A DNA stretch of 64,000 nucleotides from an uncultured Candidatus Entotheonella sp. Lineage in GTDB: Bacteria > Tectomicrobia > Entotheonellia > Entotheonellales > Entotheonellaceae. The notes under the pieces were generated by a model. The model made no database searches. It worked only from the letters and a program-made list of their open reading frames with translations, and was not told where the DNA came from. The stretch covers positions 3,553,905-3,617,904 of the forward strand of contig OX639990.1 of NCBI GenBank assembly GCA_951828535.1, written 5' to 3'. How positions within the stretch are numbered: position 1 is the stretch's first letter; each line of letters starts with the position of its first letter. Of the stretch, positions 19,673-28,476 are shown piece by piece. A program made the translations under genes and the position numbers.

Positions 19673-20776
19673 ATGAAGAGCACCGTACGAAGAACGTCTT
19701 TTGTCCTTCTTCTGATAAGTGCCATTGTGGCTGCAGGTTGCGCCTCGGCGCCAACACTGACGGCGTTCAAGACGGATCGCGCCCCGTGTTATGACCGCTC
19801 AACTCAACCCCAAACTTCGGTCGTGGATGCCCACCTACACTTCCGGCCGTTTGGAGGCCATGCGCTCCCGTTCGAGGAGGTTGTTTCATACCTGGAAAAG
19901 ACGGGCGTGCGGTTCGTGAACGTTTATGGCATTGGGCAGATGCTTCCGGTGTCGTCGCCCTGTACCTACTACCTGGACTGTCCAGGCACGCCGGTGACAC
20001 CCACGCTGAAGAACGATTTCGTCAATGCCGCCAATTACGTGCTGAAGGCTCCGCCGGGCCTCCACATGACGCTCTCGATGACGTTCCCGGACTTGTCGCA
20101 ACCGGCGTCTATTCTTCCCGGCATGCAACTCCTGGAAAGAGAATATCCGGGCATGTTCAAGTGGATGGGCGAAGTCAACATGGTCAAGCAGGCGTTGTTC
20201 AACAATGGACATCAGCCCGTTCCGCGAGGCAAGCTCGCACAATGGGGATCCTTCATGAACGAGCTTCGGCAACGGGACGCCCCACTGGCGGTTCACGCGG
20301 ATTTGGGGAACGACGAGAATCCAACGAAATTCCTGCCGTTGATCGAGGAAATGCTGCGTCTGTATCCTGACAACAAGATCATCTGGATGCATATGGGGCT
20401 GTCCAAGGAGCTTACAAGCATAAATGCTGCGCTGCACATCCAGACGATGAAGTCGCTGCTGGATCGGTTTCCGAATTTGATGGTGGATTTATCCTGGCGA
20501 GTTATCGACGACCACTACTTCTCAAAGCCGGACAAGCGGGCGCTCTATGTTCCGTTCTTGAACGAATACGCTGAGCGGTTCCTTCCTGGAACGGACTTCG
20601 TTGCTTCAGCGAACAAGACCTTCGAGGTCTATCGGGGAGAGCTACGCGTCACCAGTCGGATCCATCGTTACCTGGACGACAACGCGTTTCGGAATATCGC
20701 CTTGGGTCAGAACTACTTTCGCCTGCTGGGTCTGGATTACACGGCTCCCCCAGTGTGTACGGCTCAACAGCGGTGA
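19673..20776 (+). CDS. Predicted lipoprotein amidohydrolase (metal-dependent hydrolase-like)
   Basis: A 367-residue protein with a lipoprotein signal (hydrophobic segment VLLLISAIVAAGC, lipobox cysteine Cys23), so it is probably anchored in the outer membrane facing the periplasm. The mature part starts a TIM-barrel hydrolase pattern with VVDAHLHFRP (HxH metal motif) and continues with GLHMTLSMTFPD, WMGEVNMVK, PLAVHADLGND (candidate metal His) and IIWMHMGLSKE (candidate second His). The order matches amidohydrolase-2-like enzymes. The ATG at 19673 follows AAAGGA and gives the signal sequence directly; longer frames add 40 non-signal residues. The substrate is unknown and the gene stands alone. 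Confidence 0.75.
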   Translation: MKSTVRRTSFVLLLISAIVAAGCASAPTLTAFKTDRAPCYDRSTQPQTSVVDAHLHFRPFGGHALPFEEVVSYLEKTGVRFVNVYGIGQMLPVSSPCTYYLDCPGTPVTPTLKNDFVNAANYVLKAPPGLHMTLSMTFPDLSQPASILPGMQLLEREYPGMFKWMGEVNMVKQALFNNGHQPVPRGKLAQWGSFMNELRQRDAPLAVHADLGNDENPTKFLPLIEEMLRLYPDNKIIWMHMGLSKELTSINAALHIQTMKSLLDRFPNLMVDLSWRVIDDHYFSKPDKRALYVPFLNEYAERFLPGTDFVASANKTFEVYRGELRVTSRIHRYLDDNAFRNIALGQNYFRLLGLDYTAPPVCTAQQR

Positions 20777-20941
20777 TGTGGCAAGTCGTAAGGAGGTCCT
20801 TTCCTCGAACAGGATCTGATTTTTCGCCCATCTCATCTTTGTACGAACTGCAGTTGGGCTGCGGGATGATCCGGGCGGACAATGCCGTGGAAATCGTCAT
20901 TCGAGAACCCCGTTCAAAGCGACGGGGATCCTCTTCCTGGG

Positions 20942-20994
20942 GAAATTTTGCTCCCTCTCCCTTGGGAGAGGGTTGGGGTGAGGGGGGGAGTTCA
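20942..20994. repeat. CT/GA-rich palindromic repeat, copy A
   Basis: The tract TTTTGCTCCCTCTCCC is followed by TTGGGAGAGGGTTGGGGTGA and a run of G, so CCCTCTCCC pairs with GGGAGAGGG. A related copy lies at 42,300-42,405. It is a common type of intergenic palindromic repeat in GC-rich proteobacteria and would fold to a strong hairpin. Confidence 0.7.
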
Positions 20995-21019
20995 AAGTGA
21001 GACACTACCCGGCGAGCCG

Positions 21020-21325
21020 CTACACCGTGATCCGCAACGGCATGCCCGACGCCCGCGTAATCCGCATGACCGCGGCGGAGTTGGGGTTGCCGTTTTCGGA
21101 CAGCGCCTTGTAGAGCCCTTCGCGGGTCATCCCAATATCGCGGGCCAGCAAAATCATGTTCTGCGCCCGTGCGAACTCGTTCAGGGCGGCCCGGATCAGG
21201 CTGCCGTCGCCCGGGCCTTCCTCCGCGCACGCGGCAAAAACGCGCATCTTCCTTATCCGGGCCTGTCCGTGCATCACGACTGCCTGCAGCCATTGGGGCT
21301 TAGAGCATACCCGGTTCTGGAGCAC
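21020..21325 (-). pseudogene. Orphan HigA-like addiction-module antidote, probably N-terminally broken
   Basis: A 101-codon frame. From about residue 33 it matches the XRE-like antidote family (EEGPGDGSLIRAALNEFARA, then MTREGLYKALSENGNP and ITRASGMPLRI), including the recognition helix of the HTH. The first 30 residues (rich in Gln, Cys and basic residues) do not look like the usual N-terminus of this family. No HigB toxin gene lies on either side. It is best read as a truncated, orphan antitoxin remnant. If residue 27 (MRVFAACAEEG) were used as start, a short HTH protein could still be made. Confidence 0.6.
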
Positions 21326-21455
21326 TTCCGGATCATAATGGCTTGACCTTAAGTCCAGGTCACTCTGGCGAAAGCAGGAGTCCAGAGGTTTTCGGGGGCC
21401 GCTGGATTTGAGCGATTCACTCAGACTGGTGGCCCTGGCCGAAGCTTGATTGGGC

Positions 21456-22736
21456 TTAGTCCTTCACGATGCCGATTTCGACCATCATGCCGGGCTTGAG
21501 GAGGCCGTTGGTGTTGGGGACGGTGATCTGGACGGGGATGCGTTGCTCCACCTTGGTGAAGCTGCCGGTGGGAGGGAAGAGGGCGAACTCGGAAATGGCG
21601 GCATGGCCGATGGTGTCCACGATGCCGCGGAATTCGTGGTCGGGGTAGGCGTCTACCTGGATGTCGACGGGCTTGCCGACGGTGACGTCGCGGATGTACG
21701 ACTCTTTGATGTTGGCCAGGATCCACACATCATGGGGGTCGCCGATTACCAGCACCGGCTGGCCCTTCTGAACGACCTGGCCTTCCTCGACGCGCTTGCG
21801 GCTGATAATGCCGGAGAGCGGGCTTTTCAGCACCGTTTTGCCCACGTTGCGTTCCGCAAGCTCGCGCTTGGCGTGCGCCTCCTTGAATTGCGCCTCCAGG
21901 ATGTTGATCTGTTCCTGAATTCGGCTGCGCTCGCCCTCGGTCTCCGCCAAGCGCACCTTGACGAGAGCCGCTTCGACCTCGGCCTCCAGCGTCTGCACAC
22001 GGCTACGGCGCAGTTGAATACGTTTCTTCAAGGTCAGGGCAGTTTCCAATCGCGCCTGAAGCTGCGCTACACGCTCCTGCGCGGCACTGAGGCGGGCCTC
22101 GGTTTGCGCCAGGTCGTCCTCGGCGTCTTCGCGGATGGTGGCGGACACAATGCCCTCGTCAGATAACGTGCTGACGCGCTCCCAGTTGTTCTCGGCGCTG
22201 CGCACTTGCCCCTGCATCTCGGCGACCGTGGACTCGGCTTCCTTCAGCGCGGCCTCGGCTTCAGCCAATTGGTTTTGCACCTGTTCGGTTTCGATCACCA
22301 GCGCCGTTCTCTCCTCGGCCAGGGCGCTCTGCTTGGCGGCGTGTTCGGCGCGGGCATGAGCGATTTGATCCCGCGCGCGTATACTGTCGAGTTTAACTTC
22401 CTCGCGCAGTACCTTGAGCTGGAAAGCAATCATGTCTACCCGGGCCTGCGTCTCTTCGAACTGAAGCTCGTAATCGGTGCTGTACATTTCCAGCAGCACG
22501 TCGTCCTTCTGCACCACGCTGCCCTCGTCGACGTGCAGGGCGCGCACCGTGCCGCCCACCTTCGGCGCCACCGGTACCATCAGGCCCTTGACGCGGGCGT
22601 CGTCGGTCACCACGTGTTTGGTTGTGTAAATCCAATAATCGACTCCGTAATACAAGCCAACGATCACCCCGAGGCCCAAGAGAATAGAGGGCAGAATGAC
22701 GCGCAGGCGGCCCGGTAGGGCGATTCTTTCGGCCAT
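21456..22736 (-). CDS. HlyD/EmrA-family membrane-fusion (periplasmic adaptor) protein
   Basis: A 426-residue adaptor with one N-terminal membrane segment (about residues 13-33, ILPSILLGLGVIVGLYYGV). A biotinyl-lipoyl-like half follows (VAPKVGGTVRALHVDEGSVV), then a long alpha-helical hairpin of about 200 residues rich in Glu, Gln and Ala, the second lipoyl half (VLKSPLSGIISRKRVEEGQVV) and a beta barrel. The ATG at 22736 starts exactly at the membrane segment; a longer frame runs into the mfd region. EmrA-type adaptors connect an inner-membrane MFS or ABC pump with TolC, but no pump or TolC gene is adjacent, so the partner must be elsewhere. Confidence 0.87.
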   Translation of the reverse strand: MAERIALPGRLRVILPSILLGLGVIVGLYYGVDYWIYTTKHVVTDDARVKGLMVPVAPKVGGTVRALHVDEGSVVQKDDVLLEMYSTDYELQFEETQARVDMIAFQLKVLREEVKLDSIRARDQIAHARAEHAAKQSALAEERTALVIETEQVQNQLAEAEAALKEAESTVAEMQGQVRSAENNWERVSTLSDEGIVSATIREDAEDDLAQTEARLSAAQERVAQLQARLETALTLKKRIQLRRSRVQTLEAEVEAALVKVRLAETEGERSRIQEQINILEAQFKEAHAKRELAERNVGKTVLKSPLSGIISRKRVEEGQVVQKGQPVLVIGDPHDVWILANIKESYIRDVTVGKPVDIQVDAYPDHEFRGIVDTIGHAAISEFALFPPTGSFTKVEQRIPVQITVPNTNGLLKPGMMVEIGIVKD

Positions 22737-22809
22737 AAGGCGTGCGTTCCTGAGAGAAGGGATTCGATATGTTACGACATGGAGGCGAGATAGTTGAATG
22801 CTATCACAT

Positions 22810-25800
22810 TCAAAGTTCGCTAGCCAGAAGCCGCTGCAAGCCTCTCTTGAGCTGCACCAGGCGCTCGGCGGGCGTTCCTTCAGCCTCGGGAACGCACACC
22901 ACGTGCTCGGATTGGAAGCGATATCCAGGGTAGTCGGACTCCAGCCAGGGCAGCAGTCGTTCCGGCGCCAGCGGCGTCGAGGCGTGGAATGCCAGACGGA
23001 CCTCCGTACCCCGCTGCTCAATGCGTTCCAGGGCCAATTGCCGCGCCAGGATTTTGATTTCCAACACCTCCAGAAGCTGCAGCGTGGCCTCGGGCAGCAC
23101 CCCGAAACGATCCTGCATTTCGTTTCGCAACGCCTGCAACGCCGTGCTGCTCGTCACCGCCGACAAGCGCCGGTACAACTGCAGGCGCTGGGTTTCGCTC
23201 TCCACGTAGCTCTGCGGGATGTGTCCCTGCACCCCTAGGCGAAGTTCGGGCTCAACCCACACGGTGACGGCCTCGCCCTTGGCCTCGCGTACCGCCTCGG
23301 CCATCATCTGGCAATACAGATCGAACCCCACGCTGTTCATGTGGCCGGATTGCTGCGGCCCCAGCAGGTTGCCGGCGCCGCGGATTTCCAGGTCGCGGGA
23401 AGCCAGATGAAAGCCGGACCCTAGCTCGGAAAATTCCTCGAACGCCTCGATCCGCCGCCGTGCCACGCCGGACAGCAGCGCCTCGCCGGGAATGAGCAGG
23501 TAGGCATAGGCCTGTATCAGGCCGCGCCCCACCCGGCCGCGCAATTGGTGCATCTGCGCCAGCCCGAAGCTGTCGGCACGGTTGATGATGATGGTGTTGA
23601 CCGACGGTATGTCGAGGCCGGATTCGATGATCGTGGTGCACAGCAGCAGGTCGAAGTCGCGCCGCAGGAAATCCAGCATCACCGCCTCCAGCTGGCGCTC
23701 CGGCATCTGGCCGTGGGCGGTGCGGATGCGGCACTCGGGCGCCAGGCGCTGCAGCATGGCGTGGATGACCGGCAGACTGGCGATGTGGTTGTGCACGAAA
23801 AACACCTGCCCGTGCCGAGCCAGCTCCTGCCGCACGGCGCGCTCGATGATTTCTTCGCTGAACGGCATGATCACTGTCTCAATGGCGCTGCGCCCACCGG
23901 GCGGCGTCGCCATGATGGTGCAATCGCGTAGGCCGCTGAGCGCCATCTGCAGCGAGCGCGGGATGGGCGTGGCGGTGAGGATGAGCACGTCGGTCTTCAT
24001 GCTCAGCCGCTTGATGCGCTCCTTGTGTCCAACGCCGAAGCGGTGCTCCTCGTCCACCACCAGCAGGCCCAAATCTTTGAAGCGGATGTCCTTCTGCAGC
24101 AGGCGGTGGGTGCCGATGACGATGTCGACCGTTCCCTCTTGCAGCCCCTCCAGCGTTCGGGTCTGTTCCTTGCGGCTGTTCAGGCGGCTCAGCATGGCCA
24201 CCCGCGCGCCGAACGCCTCGAAGCGGCGCTGAAAGGTCTCGGTGTGTTGCTGCGCCAGCACCGTGGTGGGCACCAGAACGGCCACCTGCTTGCCGTCGAA
24301 CACCGCCTTGAAGGCGGCGCGCAGGGCGACCTCGGTCTTGCCGTAGCCGACATCGCCGCACACCAGCCGTTCCATGGGACGCGGGTGTTCCATGTCGATC
24401 AGCACGTCCTGGATGGCCTGCATCTGGTCGTCGGTTTCGACGTACTCGAAGGCGTTTTCAAACTCCTGGTGCAGCGTTGTGGACGCCGCGAACCTGTGGC
24501 CGACGTCCTGCTGGCGCGAGGCGTGCAGGCTGACCAGTTCGCCGGCCATGTCGAGCAGCGCCGCCTGGACGCGCGCCTTGGTGCGCGCCCAGGCGGCGGC
24601 GCCCAGGCGGTCGAGTGACACCTTGACGTCTTCGCCGCTGCCGCTGCGGTATTTCTCTACCAGGCTAAGGCGGTAGGATGGGACGTAGAGCTTCGCCTCG
24701 TCGGCGTAGGTGAGCTCCATGAATTCGCCGCCCTGGTGATCGACGTCGAGGAACGTCATGCCGCCGAAGCGCCCGATGCCGTAGTCGGCATGCACCACCA
24801 GGTCGCCGGGGCGCAGCGTGCTGACGTGGCTCGTCGGGTGCGCCGGGCCAGCAGGCGATGGCGCGGTTTGCTGCTTATCGCTGAACAGATCGCCCCCCCG
24901 CAGGACCACGAGGCGTTCATCCGGCCACAGGAAGCCGTGGCTGAGACTGCCTAAGGCCAGCATGGTGCTGCCCGGCGGGATGGCGCCTTCGTTCAGGCAT
25001 TGCGCGGCGGTGTCTGCAATGCGGCAACCGAGGCTGTAAGACGCCAGCACGTCGTGCAGTCGCCGTGTTTCCGGGCCGGAGCGGCACAGGATGAGCACCC
25101 CGAAGCCATCGCCGTGCCACTGTCTGAGGTGCGCTATAAAGCGTCCCAGGTCGCCCGAAAACGCCGGCGTGCCGCGCATGCGCAGTTCGGTGAGGTTGGT
25201 GGATAGTGGATAGTGGTCAGTGGCTAGCGGCTTTTGTTCTTGCTCCCCACGCTTCACGAACCACTCATCACTGCCTTTGAGGTTGTGGTAGCGGGTCAGC
25301 GCGACGTCGGTTCGCTCGCGCAGTTGCCGGGTCAGCGTCGGCACGGCGACGCATCGCTCCGTTGCATACGGCACGGTGCTGTCGCCCAGTCGCATGGCGA
25401 GCGGCGGTGGGAGTTGATCCAGGATGAGATGGACGTCTTCCAGATCGACGCAGCAAACCATCACGGCGTCCGGCAGGCCCGCCAATGGACATTCAAGGTC
25501 GTCAAAGAAAAAGGTATCCAGACCCCACGGCCAGGCGGCGGGATGCTGCTGGCGCCAATGCTCGAAGCTGGCGGCGATTCCGGCGTCATGCCAGTCGTGG
25601 GCGCGCAGATGCGCTCGCAGCCGCTCCCAGCCCGGCGCCGCTTCGGAGCCCTGCGGCGGCAGGACATGCAATGGCGCGATGACGATGCGCTGCAATTCGG
25701 CCACCGATAGCTGCGAGGCGACGTCGAAGGTGCGGATGGTTTCCACCTCGTCACCGAAGAATTCGAGCCGCCAGGGCCGCCTTTCCCCGGGCGAAAAAAC

Positions 25801-26340
25801 GTCCAGGATGCCGCCGCGCAGGGCGAACTCCCCAGCCGTCTCCACCATGGAGGTGCGCCGGTAACCGCGTTCGACCAGCGCCGCAGCGAACCCCGGCAGC
25901 GGGGTGACGTTGCCGACCTGGACCGGCATCAGGCGCTCGGCGAACAACCCCGGTGCCGTCCCGTAACGCAGCGAGGCGGCAGCGGCGACCACCACCACGG
26001 GTTCGCCGTTGCGCAGCCGCCACAGGGGTAGGTCGGCTGACAGCGCTTGCGTCTGAGTCGCTCCCTGCGGTTCGGGTATGTAACCCAGAACGGTGCTGGA
26101 TTCCTGGCAACAGGATGAGGAACTTGGCAGGTCGTCGAGAAAACAACGCAGATCGTTAATGAGCTCATCGCGGCGGGCAGGCTCCGGTGTCACGACGCAC
26201 ACTGGCCCCCGGCGTTCAGCGAACCAGCGCGCCAGTAAATAGCCTTGGCCGCCCGGACGCGATCCGCGCAGGATTCTTGGCGCCGGCCAACCCGTCTCGT
26301 TATGACACGCGATGTCGGTTGTAAGTGTTGGCATGGTCAT
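22810..26340 (-). CDS. mfd: Transcription-repair coupling factor
   Basis: A 1176-residue Mfd. The UvrB-like N-terminal region (residues about 1-340) is followed by an RNA polymerase-interacting domain (RPGDLVVHADYGIGRFGGM) and the RecG-like helicase core: GDVGYGKTEVALRAAF (Walker A), VVDEEHRFGVGHKERIK (DEEH box), LTATPIPRSLQMAL, and GRVGRGLIQAYAYLL (motif VI). The C-terminal TRCF domain ends the protein. It removes stalled polymerase and recruits UvrA. A segment at residues about 355-383 does not belong to the family and reads like a translated repeat (see findings). The ATG overlaps the stop of the pilus assembly gene upstream by one base. Confidence 0.95.
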   Translation of the reverse strand: MTMPTLTTDIACHNETGWPAPRILRGSRPGGQGYLLARWFAERRGPVCVVTPEPARRDELINDLRCFLDDLPSSSSCCQESSTVLGYIPEPQGATQTQALSADLPLWRLRNGEPVVVVAAAASLRYGTAPGLFAERLMPVQVGNVTPLPGFAAALVERGYRRTSMVETAGEFALRGGILDVFSPGERRPWRLEFFGDEVETIRTFDVASQLSVAELQRIVIAPLHVLPPQGSEAAPGWERLRAHLRAHDWHDAGIAASFEHWRQQHPAAWPWGLDTFFFDDLECPLAGLPDAVMVCCVDLEDVHLILDQLPPPLAMRLGDSTVPYATERCVAVPTLTRQLRERTDVALTRYHNLKGSDEWFVKRGEQEQKPLATDHYPLSTNLTELRMRGTPAFSGDLGRFIAHLRQWHGDGFGVLILCRSGPETRRLHDVLASYSLGCRIADTAAQCLNEGAIPPGSTMLALGSLSHGFLWPDERLVVLRGGDLFSDKQQTAPSPAGPAHPTSHVSTLRPGDLVVHADYGIGRFGGMTFLDVDHQGGEFMELTYADEAKLYVPSYRLSLVEKYRSGSGEDVKVSLDRLGAAAWARTKARVQAALLDMAGELVSLHASRQQDVGHRFAASTTLHQEFENAFEYVETDDQMQAIQDVLIDMEHPRPMERLVCGDVGYGKTEVALRAAFKAVFDGKQVAVLVPTTVLAQQHTETFQRRFEAFGARVAMLSRLNSRKEQTRTLEGLQEGTVDIVIGTHRLLQKDIRFKDLGLLVVDEEHRFGVGHKERIKRLSMKTDVLILTATPIPRSLQMALSGLRDCTIMATPPGGRSAIETVIMPFSEEIIERAVRQELARHGQVFFVHNHIASLPVIHAMLQRLAPECRIRTAHGQMPERQLEAVMLDFLRRDFDLLLCTTIIESGLDIPSVNTIIINRADSFGLAQMHQLRGRVGRGLIQAYAYLLIPGEALLSGVARRRIEAFEEFSELGSGFHLASRDLEIRGAGNLLGPQQSGHMNSVGFDLYCQMMAEAVREAKGEAVTVWVEPELRLGVQGHIPQSYVESETQRLQLYRRLSAVTSSTALQALRNEMQDRFGVLPEATLQLLEVLEIKILARQLALERIEQRGTEVRLAFHASTPLAPERLLPWLESDYPGYRFQSEHVVCVPEAEGTPAERLVQLKRGLQRLLASEL
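25192..25275. repeat. Repeat-like in-frame insertion inside mfd
   Basis: This segment begins with a tandem GGATAGT GGATAGT GGTCAGT GG and goes on through a T-rich tract (CGGCTTTTGTTCTTGCTCCC) to ACCACTCATCACTG. Such ATAGTGG/CAGTGG tracts are characteristic of dispersed intergenic repeats in several proteobacterial groups. Its length keeps the mfd frame and adds about 27 residues (DEWFVKRGEQEQKPLATDHY and on). It lies between structural domains of Mfd, so the protein may tolerate it. Confidence 0.6.
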
Positions 26341-27548
26341 CAGCCAAAGGTGCCAGCCATCTCGAAGATGGGCAAATACATGGCGATCAGCATGAAGCCG
26401 ATGAGCGCCCCGAGAACCACCATCAGCAGCGGCTCCAACAAGGAGGTTAGCGCCTCGACAGCGTGGTTCACGTCGTCGTCGTAAAAATCGGCGATCTTGT
26501 TGAGCATGGCGTCCAGGGAGCCGGCGTTTTCGCCCACTTCGACCATCTGCACCACCATCGGCGCAAAAACCGTCTGGTCGCGTAGCGACTCAGCAATCGT
26601 GCTCCCCTGCTTGATGCGCTCAATAGCGGTCAGAACGGCGTCTTCCATCACTTTGTTGCCGGTGATACGGGCGGTGATGGCCAGGCCGTCGAGGATGGGC
26701 ACGCCGCTGCTGACCAATGTCGCCAGTGTGCGGGCAAACGACGCCACCGCCATCTTCTCGACGAGACCGCCGAGGACGGGCGCCTTCAACAAGGCAGTGT
26801 CTATCAGCCGCCGCCCGCTGGCGGTGCGACGGAACCATCTGAACGCCCAGACCACTGCGAGGGCCGTGACCACCAAGTAGAGGATGACCGCCTTGACGCC
26901 ACTGCTCAGTGCCATGACGAGGCGCGTTGGCGCGGGCAGGGCACCGCCGAAGCTCTCGAGCAGGTCGGCGAAAATGGGGATGACGTAGATCAGCATGAAG
27001 ATCATGGCCAGCACGGCGACCGCGACAATGGCCGCCGGGTAGGCCATGGCGCCTTTGATCTTGTCCCGCAGCGCGCGGGATTTTTCCAGATAGACGGCCA
27101 AGCGGGTGAGGATGGTGTCGAGGGCGCCGCCCGCTTCGCCCGCCTCGACCATGTTGACGTAGAAATCGCCGAACACCTGCGGCTGTTTGCGCAGCGCTTC
27201 CGTGAAGCTGGCGCCTGCCTCCACGTCCGCCTTCACTTGCATGAGGATTTCCGCGAGGCGCTTGTTCGGGGTTTGACGGCCCAGCGTATCGAGGCACTGA
27301 ACGAGGGGCAGCCCCGAGGAGATCATGGTGGCAAATTGCCGGGTGAACACGACGAGATCCACGGCTGCGACGCCGCTCGTGAGGCCGGGGAGGTGGATCG
27401 TCAAGTTCCTGGGTCGGGCGCGCAGCGACGTGACGATGAGTTGGCGTTGCCGCAACGCCAAGGCGGCCGCGCGACGGTCGGCAGCGTCAATCTGGCCGCG
27501 CTGCATGGCGCCGGCGGCTGTTCGGACCGTGTACGTGAAAGTCGGCAT
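26340..27548 (-). CDS. Type IV pilus/type II secretion inner-membrane protein, PilC/GspF family
   Basis: A 402-residue protein with two repeated T2SSF domains (first about residues 68-190: TRQFATMISSGLPLVQCLDTL; second about 270-390: ARTLATLVSSGVPILDGLAIT) and three membrane segments (near 165-190, 215-240 and 370-395). The N-terminal sequence FTYTVRTAAGAMQRGQIDA is typical of PilC. It is the inner-membrane platform for pilus assembly or pseudopilus polymerisation. Its TGA overlaps the mfd start. PilB and PilT are not nearby, but the minor pilin genes 17 kb upstream suggest a split type IV pilus system. Confidence 0.9.
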   Translation of the reverse strand: MPTFTYTVRTAAGAMQRGQIDAADRRAAALALRQRQLIVTSLRARPRNLTIHLPGLTSGVAAVDLVVFTRQFATMISSGLPLVQCLDTLGRQTPNKRLAEILMQVKADVEAGASFTEALRKQPQVFGDFYVNMVEAGEAGGALDTILTRLAVYLEKSRALRDKIKGAMAYPAAIVAVAVLAMIFMLIYVIPIFADLLESFGGALPAPTRLVMALSSGVKAVILYLVVTALAVVWAFRWFRRTASGRRLIDTALLKAPVLGGLVEKMAVASFARTLATLVSSGVPILDGLAITARITGNKVMEDAVLTAIERIKQGSTIAESLRDQTVFAPMVVQMVEVGENAGSLDAMLNKIADFYDDDVNHAVEALTSLLEPLLMVVLGALIGFMLIAMYLPIFEMAGTFG

Positions 27549-27565
27549 GGGTTTTGGATTGACCT

Positions 27566-28438
27566 TTAATCGAGATGGGCTTCAAGCGCCGGGCCCACCG
27601 CCTCCAAAGGGAAGGCGAGGCCGGTCCAGATCGTGAACGCCGCGGCGCCCTGGCCCAGCAGCATGTCGAGGCCGCCAATCGTGGTGCAGCCGGCGGCTCG
27701 GGCGTCCTGCAGGAACGGTGTGTTCAGAGGTCGGTAGACGATGTCGTAGACGATCTGCTCGGGCCCGAAGCAGCGGCTGGGCAGCAGGGGTTCGTCACCT
27801 TCGTGCATCCCGAGCGAGGTGGCGTTGACGAGCAGACGGCTCTGCTGGGCGTCGTCGGCGGCGTCTGACATCGGCACGGCGCGCACCTCGGCGTCCGTAA
27901 ACCGTTTTTGCAAGTCCGCGGCCAGACGCTCGCTGCGGACGTGGGTGCGATTGGCGATGACCAGTCGCGGGCAGCCGGCGTTCAGCAGCGCGGCTGCCAA
28001 GGCACGCGCCGCGCCGCCGGCACCCAGGACGAGCACTGGGAGCTGGCTCAAAGGCGCTCCGAGATTTTGCAACGGCTGCAGAAACCCGGCACCGTCCGTG
28101 TTGTGGCCGGCGGTGCGGCCGTCGTGCACGTGCACCGTATTGACGGCGCCAATTGCCCTCGCCTCAGCCGTCACCTCGTCCAGACACGCCATGATGGCTT
28201 CCTTGTGCGGGATGGTCACGTTAAAGCCTGCGACCCCCAGCGCTACGGCCCCGGCAACGGCTCTGGCGAGGTCGTCCGGCGCCACGGAGAAAGGCACGTA
28301 GACGGCGTCCAGCCCGTGGTGTCGGAACGCCAGGGTGTGCATCAACGGCGACAGGGAATGCCCGATCGGATAGCCCATGATGCCGTACAGCCGGGTGGAC
28401 CCGGAGACGTTGGTGGGAGACGTGGATTCGGTTGGCAT
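27566..28438 (-). CDS. aroE: Shikimate dehydrogenase
   Basis: A 290-residue shikimate dehydrogenase (NADP-dependent, 3-dehydroshikimate to shikimate). The substrate site is GYPIGHSLSPLMHT and NVTIPHKEAIM (catalytic Lys), with HNTDGAGF supplying the Asp. The NADP site is VLGAGGAARALAAALL and IANRTHVRSERL. NATSLGM and GLDMLLGQGAAAF complete the family signature. The ATG at 28438 is chosen because AGGAGG lies 5 bases upstream; a 14-residue longer reading overlaps the previous gene. It sits between a pilus platform gene and a TPR lipoprotein gene. Confidence 0.94.
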   Translation of the reverse strand: MPTESTSPTNVSGSTRLYGIMGYPIGHSLSPLMHTLAFRHHGLDAVYVPFSVAPDDLARAVAGAVALGVAGFNVTIPHKEAIMACLDEVTAEARAIGAVNTVHVHDGRTAGHNTDGAGFLQPLQNLGAPLSQLPVLVLGAGGAARALAAALLNAGCPRLVIANRTHVRSERLAADLQKRFTDAEVRAVPMSDAADDAQQSRLLVNATSLGMHEGDEPLLPSRCFGPEQIVYDIVYRPLNTPFLQDARAAGCTTIGGLDMLLGQGAAAFTIWTGLAFPLEAVGPALEAHLD

Positions 28439-28476
28439 GCTGTCCTCCTGGCCCATTCGCTGGCACTCGCGGTGCT

